In this document: piece by piece, positions 1-8,006 of the stretch
Numbering within the stretch: position 1 is the stretch's first letter
Layout of the letters: every line of letters begins with the position of its first letter
Assembly (NCBI GenBank): GCA_900319375.1
Contig: ONOI01000005.1
Location: 1-49,151 of the forward strand
Direction: 5' to 3'
DNA length: 49,151 nt
Origin: an uncultured Bacteroidales bacterium
Lineage (GTDB): Bacteria; Bacteroidota; Bacteroidia; Bacteroidales; UBA932
Position numbers and translations under genes: made by a program
The notes under the pieces: model-generated
Databases searched by the model: none
Told to the model about the DNA's origin: nothing
Seen by the model: only the letters and a program-made list of their open reading frames with translations

Positions 1-261
1 GGCCACCCGCGGCCACGGGGAGCGGGGAGGTGTCCGTTGATAGCGAGTTCGAGCGTAGCGAGGACGAAGATAGCAATGGAAGGGTCCGAGCGAGCAAGTT
101 GAAAACTTGCGAGACGGGTCCCGCGCGAGGTAGTCTCCGGCCGGAGGCTGAACTTCTATTCGTGCTCGATTTGGAGGTGGAGGGTGACTTCCCGTTGCCA
201 GCCTTTTTCTTTGGCGAGAAAACACCCCCCAAAACTTGCCCCCCTAAATTTTTACGTAAAC
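1..261. other. Gene-poor GC-rich region at window edge
   Basis: No reading frame here encodes a recognisable protein; an 86-codon open frame (30-290) has low-complexity composition and no domain features, and it runs into the blaI promoter. Two perfect palindromic elements are visible: CAAGTT and AACTTG separated by GAA near 98-112, and CTCCGGCCGGAG near 136-147. The stretch may be the remnant or tail of something beyond the left edge, or an intergenic repeat; the sequence alone does not say. Confidence 0.4.
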
Positions 262-280
262 CTCCTAAAATTATTAGGAG
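262..280. promoter_or_regulatory. Inverted repeat, candidate BlaI operator
   Basis: CTCCTAA (262-268) and TTAGGAG (274-280) form a perfect 7-bp dyad with a 5-bp AT-rich spacer. Its right half overlaps the expected -33 position of the promoter whose -7 box is at 297-304. BlaI/MecI proteins bind dyads and repress their own operon, so this is the likely autoregulatory site. The sequence is not the classical TACA/TGTA operator of staphylococcal BlaI. Confidence 0.5.
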
Positions 281-296
281 TTATCAATAATATGCC

Positions 297-304
297 TATC
301 TTTG
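297..304 (+). promoter_or_regulatory. Bacteroidota -7 element of the blaI operon
   Basis: TATCTTTG matches the phylum consensus TAnnTTTG exactly and lies 19 bp before the blaI start codon. No clear TTTG -33 box is present at the expected distance; the inverted repeat at 262-280 occupies that place. Confidence 0.6.
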
Positions 305-323
305 CATTGAGAACAAAGACAAT

Positions 324-689
324 ATGAAGCAAAAACTGACCTCAAAAGAAGAAATGCTGATGAACATTTTCTGGGCCCACGGAAGTATGTTCATCAGGGA
401 TCTCATCTCGTATATCCCGGAGCCGAAACCCCACTACAATACCGTAGCGACCTTGGTGAAGTTTCTTGAAGAGAAGGGATTTGTGGAAAGGGAACCGATG
501 GCGAACTCGTTCCGCTACAAGGTAAAGATTACCGAGCGCCAGTATCGGGGCAGTACGGTTTCCGACGTGGTGGCCCATTACTACAACAATTCGTACACAT
601 CGCTGGTATCTCAGTTCGTCGAGGAAGACAAAATCGACCTTGAGGACCTGAAGGCAATTATCGCGTCCATCGAAAGCAAGAAATCATGA
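324..689 (+). CDS. BlaI/MecI/CopY-family transcriptional repressor
   Basis: A 121-residue winged-helix repressor of full family length. The N-terminal two thirds carry the DNA-binding wing-helix (recognition region around PHYNTVATLVKFLEEKGFVERE, residues ~38-59), and the C-terminal third is the helical dimerisation part. Family members repress their own operon and are inactivated by cleavage when a partner BlaR1/M56 membrane protease senses a signal. The partner gene follows directly with a 4-bp ATGA overlap, so the two are translationally coupled. The ATG at 324 lies downstream of the TATCTTTG promoter and is the only sensible start. The inducing signal is unknown; no beta-lactamase gene is nearby, so beta-lactam sensing should not be assumed. 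Confidence 0.9.
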   Translation: MKQKLTSKEEMLMNIFWAHGSMFIRDLISYIPEPKPHYNTVATLVKFLEEKGFVEREPMANSFRYKVKITERQYRGSTVSDVVAHYYNNSYTSLVSQFVEEDKIDLEDLKAIIASIESKKS

Positions 690-1885
690 CGGAATTTCTT
701 TTATACATAGGGCGCAGCGGTCTGTACCTCGCCGTTTTCTATACGTTTTACCTTCTGGTGATGCGCCGCACTACCTTTTACCGCTTCAATCGAATCGCCA
801 TGCTCGCGGGCTCGGTGGTATGCGCGCTCCTGCCGATGCTGAGAGTCCGGCCTGCTGCCGTGTTCGCGGCCGTTGGTCCGCTGACCATGACGTCGGTCGA
901 GGGGAGCGCGGTCGAACCGCAAGCTTCGTTCCCATGGGCCATGCTCATTTTCGGCCTGTATCTGGCCGGCATCGCCTTCGTCCTCGGAGGGACGGTCATC
1001 TCGGCCATTAAGATCGGCCGGCTTGCGAAGAACGGCCGGGCTGAGGAAATAGACGGATTCAGGACCATCGTCATGGGCGACGACCTACCCTCGTTCACCT
1101 TCGGTAAGACCATCTTCATCGGCAGTCGCGACTTGGCGGTGAACCACGCCATCTTCGCTCATGAGACCATGCACGTCTATTGCCATCATTACCTCGACCT
1201 GCTGCTTTTCCGCATACTCCAGATTGTCTGGTGGTGGAATCCGTTGGTGTGGATCATGAAGACTGAGCTGGGCCTTCTCCACGAATACGAGGCAGACGAA
1301 GGCGTCATCCAAAAAGGCATCGATGCAACTCAATATCAATTATTATTAGTGCGAAAAGCCGTGGGAGATCAGCTGTTCTCCCTGGCCAGCGGCTTCCAAC
1401 ATGCAAAACTTAAAAACAGAATTACCATGATGCACAAACCTTCTTCAAGCGGCTGGTTGCGCCTTTCGTACCTGGCCATTATTCCAGTGCTGGCTATACT
1501 TGTATATGCCTGCAACTCCCCTAAACGCAATAAGGCGGCGGCACCGGCCGAAGAGACTATTGCCGTGCCTTTCGGAGAAGTAGAAGTAAAGCCTACTTTC
1601 AATTGCGAAGATGCAAATGCATTCGTCAATTGGATTTACGAACACCTTACCTATCCTGAGGCCGCTAAGGCAAAAGGTGCGGAGGGCAGGGCCGTGGTGC
1701 AGTTCTCCATTATGCCTGATGGTTCGATGGGAGAAGTCGAACTGCTTCGCGGCATTGATCCCGATCTTGACGCCGAAGTCCTGCGGGTGGTGAAAAGTTG
1801 TGATGTAAAGTGGGTCCCGGGCAAACAAAACGGAAAGCCCGTTAAAGTCACTTTCACCCTTCCCGTCATTTTCAAACGCCAGTAA
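686..1885 (+). CDS. M56 (BlaR1-like) membrane metallopeptidase sensor with TonB C-terminal domain
   Basis: A 399-residue membrane protein. The N-terminal half has several hydrophobic segments (about residues 3-25, 35-50, 88-112) and an M56 zinc-protease core with HETMH (H159, E160, H163) and a downstream EYEAD that supplies the third ligand. A further transmembrane helix lies near residue 255-275. The last ~90 residues (YPEAAKAKGAEGRAVV onward) form a TonB C-terminal fold, a common Bacteroidota arrangement. Established role of the family: on sensing a signal it cleaves its cognate BlaI repressor. The overlap with blaI supports this pairing. The TonB-like tail is periplasmic and may be a sensor or partner-binding module; that part is inference. 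Confidence 0.87.
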   Translation: MTEFLLYIGRSGLYLAVFYTFYLLVMRRTTFYRFNRIAMLAGSVVCALLPMLRVRPAAVFAAVGPLTMTSVEGSAVEPQASFPWAMLIFGLYLAGIAFVLGGTVISAIKIGRLAKNGRAEEIDGFRTIVMGDDLPSFTFGKTIFIGSRDLAVNHAIFAHETMHVYCHHYLDLLLFRILQIVWWWNPLVWIMKTELGLLHEYEADEGVIQKGIDATQYQLLLVRKAVGDQLFSLASGFQHAKLKNRITMMHKPSSSGWLRLSYLAIIPVLAILVYACNSPKRNKAAAPAEETIAVPFGEVEVKPTFNCEDANAFVNWIYEHLTYPEAAKAKGAEGRAVVQFSIMPDGSMGEVELLRGIDPDLDAEVLRVVKSCDVKWVPGKQNGKPVKVTFTLPVIFKRQ

Positions 1886-1908
1886 AGTAATTGCCTCCTT
1901 CCTCTTAT

Positions 1909-3339
1909 ATGTCACTCAGAAGATGCCTGGCGGAGTTCGCCGTCCTGATAGTCCTCGCGGCACTGGCCGCGGTGGGCTGCAGCCCGGCGCCGTGCTATCC
2001 GATTCCGACGGAGGCGCAGGTGGAGTGGCAGAAGATGGAGATGAACATGTTCGTTCACTTTGGGCCGAATACGTTCAGCGGGCTGGAGTGGGGAACTGGT
2101 CAGGAGGCGGAGGACCTCTTCCGGCCGACTGCGCTGGACTGCCGGCAATGGGCCCGGACCGCGAAGGCCGCTGGAATGAAGGGAATCATCCTGACCGCGA
2201 AGCACCACGACGGCTTCTGCCTCTGGCCCAACCCAGTTAGCACTCACTGCGCGAAAGACGTGGACGTCCTGAAGGAGCTCTCGGATGCGTGCCGGGAGGA
2301 GGGGCTGAAGTTCGGGGTGTACATATCGCCATGGGACCGGAACGATCCCGCGTACGGGACGGCCGAATATAACGAGAAGTACGCCGAGACCCTGCGCAGC
2401 GTTCACAACGGTCGATATGGCCCCGTTTTCGAACACTGGTTCGACGGCGCGTGCGGCGAGGGGCCTAACGGCAAAAAACAGGAATACGACTGGCCGCTGT
2501 TCAACCGCACGGTCAGCGAGCTGCAGCCAGACGCGATTCAGTTCAGCGACGTGGGACCGGGATGCAGATGGGTTGGCAACGAACGTGGCGAAGCGGGGGA
2601 GACCAACTGGAGCATGCTCAATGTCGATGGGTATACGCCCGGCCTTGGGGCCCCGCCAGTCAGTTCGCTATCCCAAGGCGATGAAAACGGTGAACGGTGG
2701 ATCCCGGCAGAGGCGGATGTCTCAATCCGGCCGGGATGGTTCTGGCGCAGCAGCGAAGACGGCCGACTTAAAACCGTCGAGCAGCTGATGGACATCTACT
2801 ATTCGAGCGTCGGCCGAAACGCGCTGCTGCTCCTCAATGTCCCGGCCGACACTACCGGCCGAATTCCCGCCGCCGACTCCCTGCGCCTGATGGAATTCCG
2901 CCGGCAGCTGGATAGCGTCTTCGCCCGCAACCTGGCCGTCCGGGTCCATGGCCATGGCCGCAGGCTCCTCGACGGCGACTTCGACAGCTATTCGGTGCTG
3001 CGCCGGCCCTCGTTCGAAGTCGCGTTAGACGGCCCTATGACCTTCAACCGCATCCTGCTGCAGGAGTATATCCCGCTGGGTCAGCGAGTCCGAGCGTTCA
3101 GGGTCGAGGCGCTCAGTCCCGACGGGGCCTGGACCGATATAGCGACAGGCACTACCATCGGCTACAAACGCATCCTCCTCCTTCCCGAGACCACGGCCAC
3201 CCGCCTTCGCATCACCGTCACCTCCTCGCGCGCCGTCCCCATCCTCTCCGAAGTTGGGGTGTATATACAACAAAAAAACCATCGCAGGTATTGCGACGGA
3301 GCGAATATATATAGAGTTTGTCTAAGAGATCGGGCGTAG
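1909..3339 (+). CDS. GH29 alpha-L-fucosidase, lipoprotein
   Basis: A retaining exo-fucosidase that removes alpha-L-fucose from host or plant glycans. The chosen ATG at 1909 gives a signal peptide with lipobox AAVGC; a TTG at 1891 in the same frame would only add six residues before it. The GH29 barrel begins with a WQKMEMNMFVHFGPNTF segment, then AKHHDGFCLW, and has the nucleophile in WFDGA (D179). A discoidin-like C-terminal region (~residues 345-455) ends in EVGVYIQ, where relatives normally stop. The final ~20 residues (rich in R, Y and C) look like read-through past the usual end, suggesting that a point change removed the ancestral stop. It starts 23 bp after the M56 gene but does not share its theme; co-transcription is possible. 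Confidence 0.88.
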   Translation: MSLRRCLAEFAVLIVLAALAAVGCSPAPCYPIPTEAQVEWQKMEMNMFVHFGPNTFSGLEWGTGQEAEDLFRPTALDCRQWARTAKAAGMKGIILTAKHHDGFCLWPNPVSTHCAKDVDVLKELSDACREEGLKFGVYISPWDRNDPAYGTAEYNEKYAETLRSVHNGRYGPVFEHWFDGACGEGPNGKKQEYDWPLFNRTVSELQPDAIQFSDVGPGCRWVGNERGEAGETNWSMLNVDGYTPGLGAPPVSSLSQGDENGERWIPAEADVSIRPGWFWRSSEDGRLKTVEQLMDIYYSSVGRNALLLLNVPADTTGRIPAADSLRLMEFRRQLDSVFARNLAVRVHGHGRRLLDGDFDSYSVLRRPSFEVALDGPMTFNRILLQEYIPLGQRVRAFRVEALSPDGAWTDIATGTTIGYKRILLLPETTATRLRITVTSSRAVPILSEVGVYIQQKNHRRYCDGANIYRVCLRDRA

Positions 3340-3345
3340 CCGATC
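3328..3345 (+). other. Short hairpin overlapping the fucosidase stop codon
   Basis: GATCGG (3328-3333) and CCGATC (3340-3345) can pair around a 6-nt loop that contains the stop codon. There is no T-run after it, so it is not a typical intrinsic terminator. It may still mark the end of the transcript before the convergent tRNA genes. Confidence 0.3.
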
Positions 3346-3368
3346 AAGACTTATGTTGTGTTTCGGTG

Positions 3369-3445
3369 TGGTAGCGGGAGTGGGTCACGATCCCACGACC
3401 TCCGGATTATGAATCCGACGCTCTAACCAGCTGAGCTACCCCGCC
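3369..3445 (-). tRNA. tRNA-Met (CAT anticodon)
   Basis: The minus strand folds into a complete cloverleaf: acceptor GGCGGGG with TCCCGCT (two G-T wobbles at the ends), D arm starting TAGCTCAG, anticodon stem TCGGA/TCCGG with loop TTCATAA, and T stem GTGGG/CCCAC. The discriminator is A and CCA is encoded (3369-3371). The CAT anticodon fits elongator Met; Ile2 (CAT with lysidine) cannot be strictly excluded, but the G-rich acceptor and anticodon-stem pattern fit Met better. The T loop (ATCGTGA) departs from the usual TTC start. Confidence 0.9.
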
Positions 3446-3454
3446 GAGGTTTTG

Positions 3455-3525
3455 TTGAGATAGAAGGACTCGAACCCTCACTGACAGAGCCAGAATCTGT
3501 AGTGCTACCATTACACCATATCTCA
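3455..3525 (-). tRNA. tRNA-Gln (CTG anticodon)
   Basis: The minus strand gives acceptor TGAGATA paired with TATCTCA, anticodon stem ACAGA/TCTGT with loop TTCTGGC, and T arm GAGGG/CCTTC-type with loop TTCGAGT. The anticodon CTG reads CAG. The discriminator is A and the CCA end is not encoded, unlike the tRNA-Met 9 bp downstream. It is the first gene of a two-tRNA unit with a promoter at 3556-3586. Confidence 0.92.
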
Positions 3526-3555
3526 ATTTTATGTCAAATCCCCCGAAAGGGACTG

Positions 3556-3586
3556 CAAAGGTAAAACTCTTTGCGGAATTTGCAAA
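3556..3586 (-). promoter_or_regulatory. Promoter of the tRNA-Gln/tRNA-Met unit
   Basis: On the minus strand TTTG (3583-3586) is followed after exactly 19 bp by TACCTTTG (3556-3563), a perfect Bacteroidota -33/-7 pair. It sits in the 68-bp gap between the ispF stop and tRNA-Gln, giving a leader of about 20-25 nt. The tRNAs can therefore be expressed independently of the metK-ispF genes. Confidence 0.75.
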
Positions 3587-3593
3587 ATTATTT

Positions 3594-4076
3594 TTACAAA
3601 CTTCTGCAAATCATTGCAATTGCCCAGACTTCGCAGCCTTCGCCGCTGCCTACGAAGCCGAGGTGTTCGGTGGTGGTGGCCTTGACGCTGACCCGGTCGG
3701 CGGAGACGCCAAGGATGCCGGCGAGAACGGAGCGCATCTGCTCCACAAACGGCGCGAGCTTCGGGGCCTGCAGGGCGATAGTGATATCGACATTGCCGAC
3801 CTGCCAGCCGCGCTCGGAAACGAGTTCTATCACTTTTGCGAGCAGAATCTTCGAATCGATTCCCTTCCACTCGTCTGAAGTGTCGGGGAAGAGGTGGCCG
3901 ATATCGCCCAGGGCGAGCGCGCCGAGAAGGGCGTCGCAAAGGGCGTGGATGGCGACATCGCCGTCTGAGTGGGCAACGAAGCCGCGGTCAGACGGGATCT
4001 GGACCCCGCCGAGAAACATCGGCAGGCCCTCGCGAATCTGGTGTACGTCGTACCCTTGTCCTATTCTGTATTCCAT
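3594..4076 (-). CDS. ispF: 2-C-methyl-D-erythritol 2,4-cyclodiphosphate synthase
   Basis: A 160-residue enzyme of normal length that forms the cyclic diphosphate in the MEP isoprenoid pathway (cytoplasmic trimer). The N-terminal GYDVHQ gives the zinc-binding Asp and His, HSDGDVAIHALCDALLGALALGDIGHLFPD is the substrate loop (listed here in part: HSDGDV, GDIGHLFPD), and the C-terminal VKATTTEHLGF motif closes the active site. It follows miaA on the same strand with a 15-bp gap. MiaA uses DMAPP, an end product of the MEP pathway, so the pairing is metabolically sensible. Confidence 0.95.
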   Translation of the reverse strand: MEYRIGQGYDVHQIREGLPMFLGGVQIPSDRGFVAHSDGDVAIHALCDALLGALALGDIGHLFPDTSDEWKGIDSKILLAKVIELVSERGWQVGNVDITIALQAPKLAPFVEQMRSVLAGILGVSADRVSVKATTTEHLGFVGSGEGCEVWAIAMICRSL

Positions 4077-4091
4077 AAATTATACGTTATA

Positions 4092-4922
4092 TTACACGTT
4101 TGTCCAGTGAATCTTTATTCCGGCGCGCTCCATTCCCCGACACCAGGTCATCTGCCGCTTGGCAAAGCGGTGGATTTCGATGGCGAGCTTGCGGCGCATT
4201 TCCTCGTAGGTCAGCTCGCCCTGGAGATAGAGCGTCACATAGCGGTACTCGAGTCCGTAGGACAGCAGCCTCTCGGCAGGGACGCCCGAATCCAGCAGCC
4301 CGCGGACCTCTTCAACCATGCCCCCGGCCAGACGCTCGTCCAGCCTGCGGTCTATCCGGGCCACCCGCTCCTCGCGAGTGACGAGGGTGCCTATGAAAAA
4401 TGGCCGCTGGGGCAGCCCCTCGGGCGCGGTCCCGCTTGCTCCGCCGGCGTTTTCGGCCGCATGGGCCCCCGCCCCCTTCGCTTCGCTCAGGGGCACGGAC
4501 GCCGTGAAGTCGTACGCGCAGGTCACGGCCGTAATGTAGAGGCCGGTCCCGCCGCAAAGGATGGGTACTCGTCCGCGCGAACGGATGTCTTTGTAGGCGG
4601 CAAGGAAGTCCTGCTGGAACTGGTAGACGTTGTATTTTTCGCCGGCCGGCAGGATGTCGATGAGGTGGTAGGGGACGTCTCCATATTCGGCCAGGTCTTT
4701 CCCGGTGCCGATGTCCATCCCGCGGTAGATCTGCCGCGAGTCGGCCGAAATGATTTCGCAGTTCCCGATTTCGTGGGCCAGGCGGACCGCATACTTGGTC
4801 TTTCCGGAAGCGGTGGGGCCGAGGACGCAGATGAGATCGATTTCGCCGGCGGAGTACGCGGCGGCCAGGGCGGGGATGTCGATCACCTCCGGCTTAGGCA
4901 GTTCTGCGATTTCGGGTCTCAT
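4092..4922 (-). CDS. miaA: tRNA dimethylallyltransferase
   Basis: Transfers the dimethylallyl group of DMAPP to A37 of tRNAs reading UNN codons (i6A37). The protein has the P-loop GPTASGKT (residues ~34-41), the [15 protein letters not shown] segment, CGGTGLYI, and a C-terminal FAKRQMTW motif, all diagnostic. At 276 residues it is a little shorter than the usual ~300; the central insertion is short and rich in Gly, Ala and Glu (residues ~145-165), which may be species-specific drift. An N-terminal extension of ~27 residues precedes the P-loop. It overlaps smpB by 4 bp (4919-4922), implying translational coupling. Confidence 0.95.
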   Translation of the reverse strand: MRPEIAELPKPEVIDIPALAAAYSAGEIDLICVLGPTASGKTKYAVRLAHEIGNCEIISADSRQIYRGMDIGTGKDLAEYGDVPYHLIDILPAGEKYNVYQFQQDFLAAYKDIRSRGRVPILCGGTGLYITAVTCAYDFTASVPLSEAKGAGAHAAENAGGASGTAPEGLPQRPFFIGTLVTREERVARIDRRLDERLAGGMVEEVRGLLDSGVPAERLLSYGLEYRYVTLYLQGELTYEEMRRKLAIEIHRFAKRQMTWCRGMERAGIKIHWTNV

Positions 4923-5368
4923 GAGCGTTCGAGTTCGCGCCGGACGTCCTTTTCGCGGATAGAGGCGCGTTTGTCGTATTCTTTCTTACCCTTGGCGAGG
5001 GCGATGTGGAGCTTGGCGTAGCCGTTCTCGTTGATAAAGGCGCGTACGGCGACGATGGTAAGGCCCTTGGTCTTGACTTCCTGGGCGAGGTGGCGGAGTT
5101 CGCGCTTCGTAAGAAGGAGCTTGCGGTCGCGGACAGGTTCATGGCCGCCCCATGAGGCCCAGAAATAGGTCGCGATGTTCATCCCGCGGACGTAGAGCTC
5201 TCCTCCGGAGAAATAGCAATAAGCGTCCTGGAGCGACGCCTTTCCGGCGCGCAGGGACTTGATCTCAGTACCGACCAGAACAATCCCTGCATCGTACTGC
5301 TCGAGAAACTCGTAGTCGAACGACGCGCGCTTGTTGCTGATCTGTATTTTGCTTTTCGCCTTCGGCAT
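4919..5368 (-). CDS. smpB: SsrA-binding protein SmpB
   Basis: A 149-residue small protein of normal family length that binds tmRNA and rescues stalled ribosomes by trans-translation. Diagnostic segments are the N-terminal [31 protein letters not shown], and the basic C-terminal tail [16 protein letters not shown] that occupies the mRNA channel. The tmRNA gene itself is not in this window. It lies between pncB (5-bp gap) and miaA (4-bp overlap) in a tight minus-strand operon. Confidence 0.97.
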   Translation of the reverse strand: MPKAKSKIQISNKRASFDYEFLEQYDAGIVLVGTEIKSLRAGKASLQDAYCYFSGGELYVRGMNIATYFWASWGGHEPVRDRKLLLTKRELRHLAQEVKTKGLTIVAVRAFINENGYAKLHIALAKGKKEYDKRASIREKDVRRELERS

Positions 5369-5373
5369 AATAG

Positions 5374-6567
5374 TTATTTAAGCAAGCTCTTAAGGTACTC
5401 ACACTTTGCAGGATTGCCGAGGGTCTTAGTAAGGTCGCAGGAGAGTTTGACGCAGTCGTGCCACTCACGCTTTTCCGTAATGCGGCCCTTTGTCAGCTTC
5501 ACTACTATATTCATAGGAGAGCAGCCGGTAACATCGCAGGTAAGGAAGGTTCCGACACCGTAGGAGTCGAGAACGCGGCCGGCGCAGTATTTATGGATCT
5601 CGAGGGCACGCTCGATATTCAGACCATTCGAGAACACTACCTGCTTGGTCGCAGGGTCGATGCCGAGTTCCTTATACTTGGCGATAATCTTTTCGATCTG
5701 CTCCTCTTCGTTTCCGCTGTCGACGCGGAGGCCCTTGTACATCATGGCCATGCGCTTCGAGAGGTTGCTGAAGAAGACCTTGTCTCCGAAGCAGTCATAG
5801 AGGTAGATACCGTTGTCGCCGTCGAATACGTCGCTGAATTTCTTCATCACGGCGTAGTTACACTCGAACACTCCGCTGACATTCTCCTCGAAGGAGATGA
5901 GCTGATGGGACATCGTTCCGAGCGGGCTGCAGTCATATTTCATGGCGAGCCAGACGTTGCTCGTGCCGGTAAAGCGGCCGGGCCATGACTGGCTGTCCCA
6001 GACTTCCTTCATCACCCGGACTACCATCTCCTGGTGGTCGAAGCTCAGGCGCCTGCGGGTTCCCATATCGCCGAGGATCAGCCCGCCGCCGAAAATCTGC
6101 TCGGACTTAAGGCGTGCGCGGGACTCTTCGAGGGAGGCGTCGTAGCGCTCGAGGTCTCCGCGAAGGATGTGCATAAGCTCGCTGATACAGGAAAGCAGCG
6201 GCATCTCCCACATGATGGTCGAGAACCATTTGCCGTGGACTGTGATGGAAAGATGTCCTTCCTTGTCCTGGGAAATCGCAACCTCGGCGGGGTTGAACCT
6301 GTATCCCTTCAGGAAAGTAAAGTACCAAAGGGGCAGGTACACGCAGCGTTCGGTCATATAGGCGATCTCTTCATCTGTAATGACAACGTTCTTCATGTAG
6401 TCGACCTGCTCCTGGAGAAGAGCGGCAAACCCGTCCGGGTAGACGGTTTTGTTGCGGTCGATGAAGGAGTACTCTACTTCCGCGCGCGGGTACGTCTTAA
6501 GAACGTAGTACTGGCAGGTGAAGGTGTAGAGGTCGTTGTCTGTAAAGTGGGTGATAAGCTGTTTCAT
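5374..6567 (-). CDS. pncB: Nicotinate phosphoribosyltransferase
   Basis: First enzyme of the Preiss-Handler route: joins nicotinate and PRPP to make NaMN for NAD synthesis. The 397-residue protein starts with the family hallmark [14 protein letters not shown], has [14 protein letters not shown] (with the active-site His), [11 protein letters not shown], and a C-terminal phosphate-binding region with SYGVGTFLT. Length is typical. It overlaps metK by 4 bp (6564-6567). The methionine and NAD enzymes share only high demand for nucleotide cofactors; their coupling is likely a matter of expression rather than pathway. Confidence 0.95.
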   Translation of the reverse strand: MKQLITHFTDNDLYTFTCQYYVLKTYPRAEVEYSFIDRNKTVYPDGFAALLQEQVDYMKNVVITDEEIAYMTERCVYLPLWYFTFLKGYRFNPAEVAISQDKEGHLSITVHGKWFSTIMWEMPLLSCISELMHILRGDLERYDASLEESRARLKSEQIFGGGLILGDMGTRRRLSFDHQEMVVRVMKEVWDSQSWPGRFTGTSNVWLAMKYDCSPLGTMSHQLISFEENVSGVFECNYAVMKKFSDVFDGDNGIYLYDCFGDKVFFSNLSKRMAMMYKGLRVDSGNEEEQIEKIIAKYKELGIDPATKQVVFSNGLNIERALEIHKYCAGRVLDSYGVGTFLTCDVTGCSPMNIVVKLTKGRITEKREWHDCVKLSCDLTKTLGNPAKCEYLKSLLK

Positions 6568-7823
6568 AGCTTGAAAGCTTTCCTAATCGCATCCACCATA
6601 TCGAGTTTCTCCCAGCCGAAGAACTGGATGCCGTCCTTCACGTAGGGTTTGCGGCCCATGTGGCCATATGCGGCCGTGGGCAGATAAATCGGGTTCTTGA
6701 GGCCGAAGCGCTCGACTATCGCTGCGGGGCGGAGGTCGAACAGTTCGCCTATCTTCGATGCTATGTAGGCGTCAGTAGCCTCGCCGCGCTCGCTGGAGAT
6801 GCCCTCGCAGTCCGAAGGGTGGACATGGGCACTATTGTAAGAGTCCACGAAGATGCTCACCGGCTCGGCGACGCCGATCGCATACGCGATCTGGACGAGG
6901 ATCTCGTCCGCCACTCCGGCAGCGACGAGGTTCTTGGCGATATGGCGGGCGGCATAAGCAGCGCTGCGGTCTACCTTCGAAGGGTCTTTGCCGGAGAAGG
7001 CGCCGCCGCCGTGGGCTCCGCGTCCGCCGTAGGTGTCCACGACTATCTTTCGGCCGGTAAGGCCGGTATCGCCCGCGGGCCCTCCGATCACGAACTTGCC
7101 GGTCGGGTTCACGAGCAGCTTATAATCGCCCTTGAACAAGGCGGCTTCGGCTGCGGGCAGGGAAGCGATGAGGCGGGGGAGGACGATGCTTCTGACATCG
7201 CTCTCGATCCGGGCGTGCATCTCCTCGTCCGAGGCGAATTCGTCGTGTTGCGTGCTTAGTACTATAGTATGTACGCGCAGGGGTTTGTGACGGCCCGAGA
7301 ACTCGACCGTGAACTGGGACTTGGCGTCCGGGCGGAGGTAGGGCATCGGGCTATTCGGCTCCTTACGGATTTCCGCTAGGACCTGAAGGAGTTTGTGGGC
7401 CAGGGACGGGGCGATCGGCATGAAGTCTTCCGTGTCACGGCAGGCGTAACCGAACATCATTCCCTGGTCGCCGGCGCCCTGCTCTTCGGGCTTGGAGCGT
7501 ACGACCCCGCGGCTGATATCGGCGCTCTGTTCGTGGATGGTTGAGATTACCCCGCACGAATCTGCGTCGAAATTGTACTCTGATTTAGTGTAGCCTATCT
7601 TACGGATGACATCGCGGACTGTCTGCTGGATGTCTACATAGGCATGGTCTGAACGCACTTCGCCGCCGACCAAAACGAGGCCGGTAGTGCAAAAAGTTTC
7701 GCAGGCAACCCTGGCATCAGGGTCCTGTCTTAGGAATTCATCAAGGATTGCGTCCGAGATCTGGTCGGCCACTTTATCCGGGTGGCCTTCGGAGACTGAC
7801 TCCGAGGAAAACAGATAATTCAT
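6564..7823 (-). CDS. metK: S-adenosylmethionine synthase
   Basis: Makes SAM from methionine and ATP (cytosolic tetramer). The 419-residue protein shows [16 protein letters not shown] near the N-terminus (ATP/methionine site), [12 protein letters not shown] in the middle, and the glycine-rich [19 protein letters not shown] segment with the catalytic lysines. It is the promoter-proximal gene of metK-pncB-smpB-miaA-ispF. The leader is about 70 nt after the putative promoter, too short for a typical SAM riboswitch, and no riboswitch-like structure was recognised. Confidence 0.97.
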   Translation of the reverse strand: MNYLFSSESVSEGHPDKVADQISDAILDEFLRQDPDARVACETFCTTGLVLVGGEVRSDHAYVDIQQTVRDVIRKIGYTKSEYNFDADSCGVISTIHEQSADISRGVVRSKPEEQGAGDQGMMFGYACRDTEDFMPIAPSLAHKLLQVLAEIRKEPNSPMPYLRPDAKSQFTVEFSGRHKPLRVHTIVLSTQHDEFASDEEMHARIESDVRSIVLPRLIASLPAAEAALFKGDYKLLVNPTGKFVIGGPAGDTGLTGRKIVVDTYGGRGAHGGGAFSGKDPSKVDRSAAYAARHIAKNLVAAGVADEILVQIAYAIGVAEPVSIFVDSYNSAHVHPSDCEGISSERGEATDAYIASKIGELFDLRPAAIVERFGLKNPIYLPTAAYGHMGRKPYVKDGIQFFGWEKLDMVDAIRKAFKL

Positions 7824-7895
7824 CTTTTTAGCATTTTTTTACTGCGAGGTTGCAAGCGGTCAAATCTTTCCTCGTATGTGTAATATGTTGGAGTG

Positions 7896-7903
7896 CAAAG
7901 GTA
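7896..7903 (-). promoter_or_regulatory. -7 element of the metK operon
   Basis: The minus strand reads TACCTTTG, an exact TAnnTTTG match, about 72 bp before the metK start. The -33 position has a T-rich run (TTTTAAG) rather than a clear TTTG. The same -7 octamer precedes the tRNA unit at 3556. Confidence 0.6.
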
Positions 7904-7936
7904 TGAAAAAATGTTGATATTATCTTAAAAGAAACC

Positions 7937-7968
7937 TTTGGTCGACTCGGGGATTATTGCTATATTAG
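7937..7968 (+). promoter_or_regulatory. Promoter of TonB receptor operon (8007-15258)
   Basis: TTTG (7937-7940) is followed after 20 bp by TATATTAG (7961-7968), five of six conserved bases of the -7 box. It lies 32-38 bp before the two candidate ATG codons and divergently from the metK promoter. Its position rules out translation starts upstream in the same frame (e.g. the GTG at 7938). Confidence 0.55.
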
Positions 7969-8006
7969 CGGGTCCAAATTGGCAACTAATTCTATATTTA
8001 ATGTAT

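Noticed and set aside
30-290. 86-codon open frame at the left edge
   Set aside because: No recognisable domain, low-complexity composition, and its end overlaps the blaI promoter dyad.
324-1885. Beta-lactam resistance module
   Set aside because: BlaI and M56 proteins are present, but no beta-lactamase or penicillin-binding sensor domain is found, so resistance should not be inferred.
7824-7895. SAM riboswitch in the metK leader
   Set aside because: The leader is about 70 nt and shows no recognisable kink-turn or multi-helix junction; no anti-terminator pair was seen.
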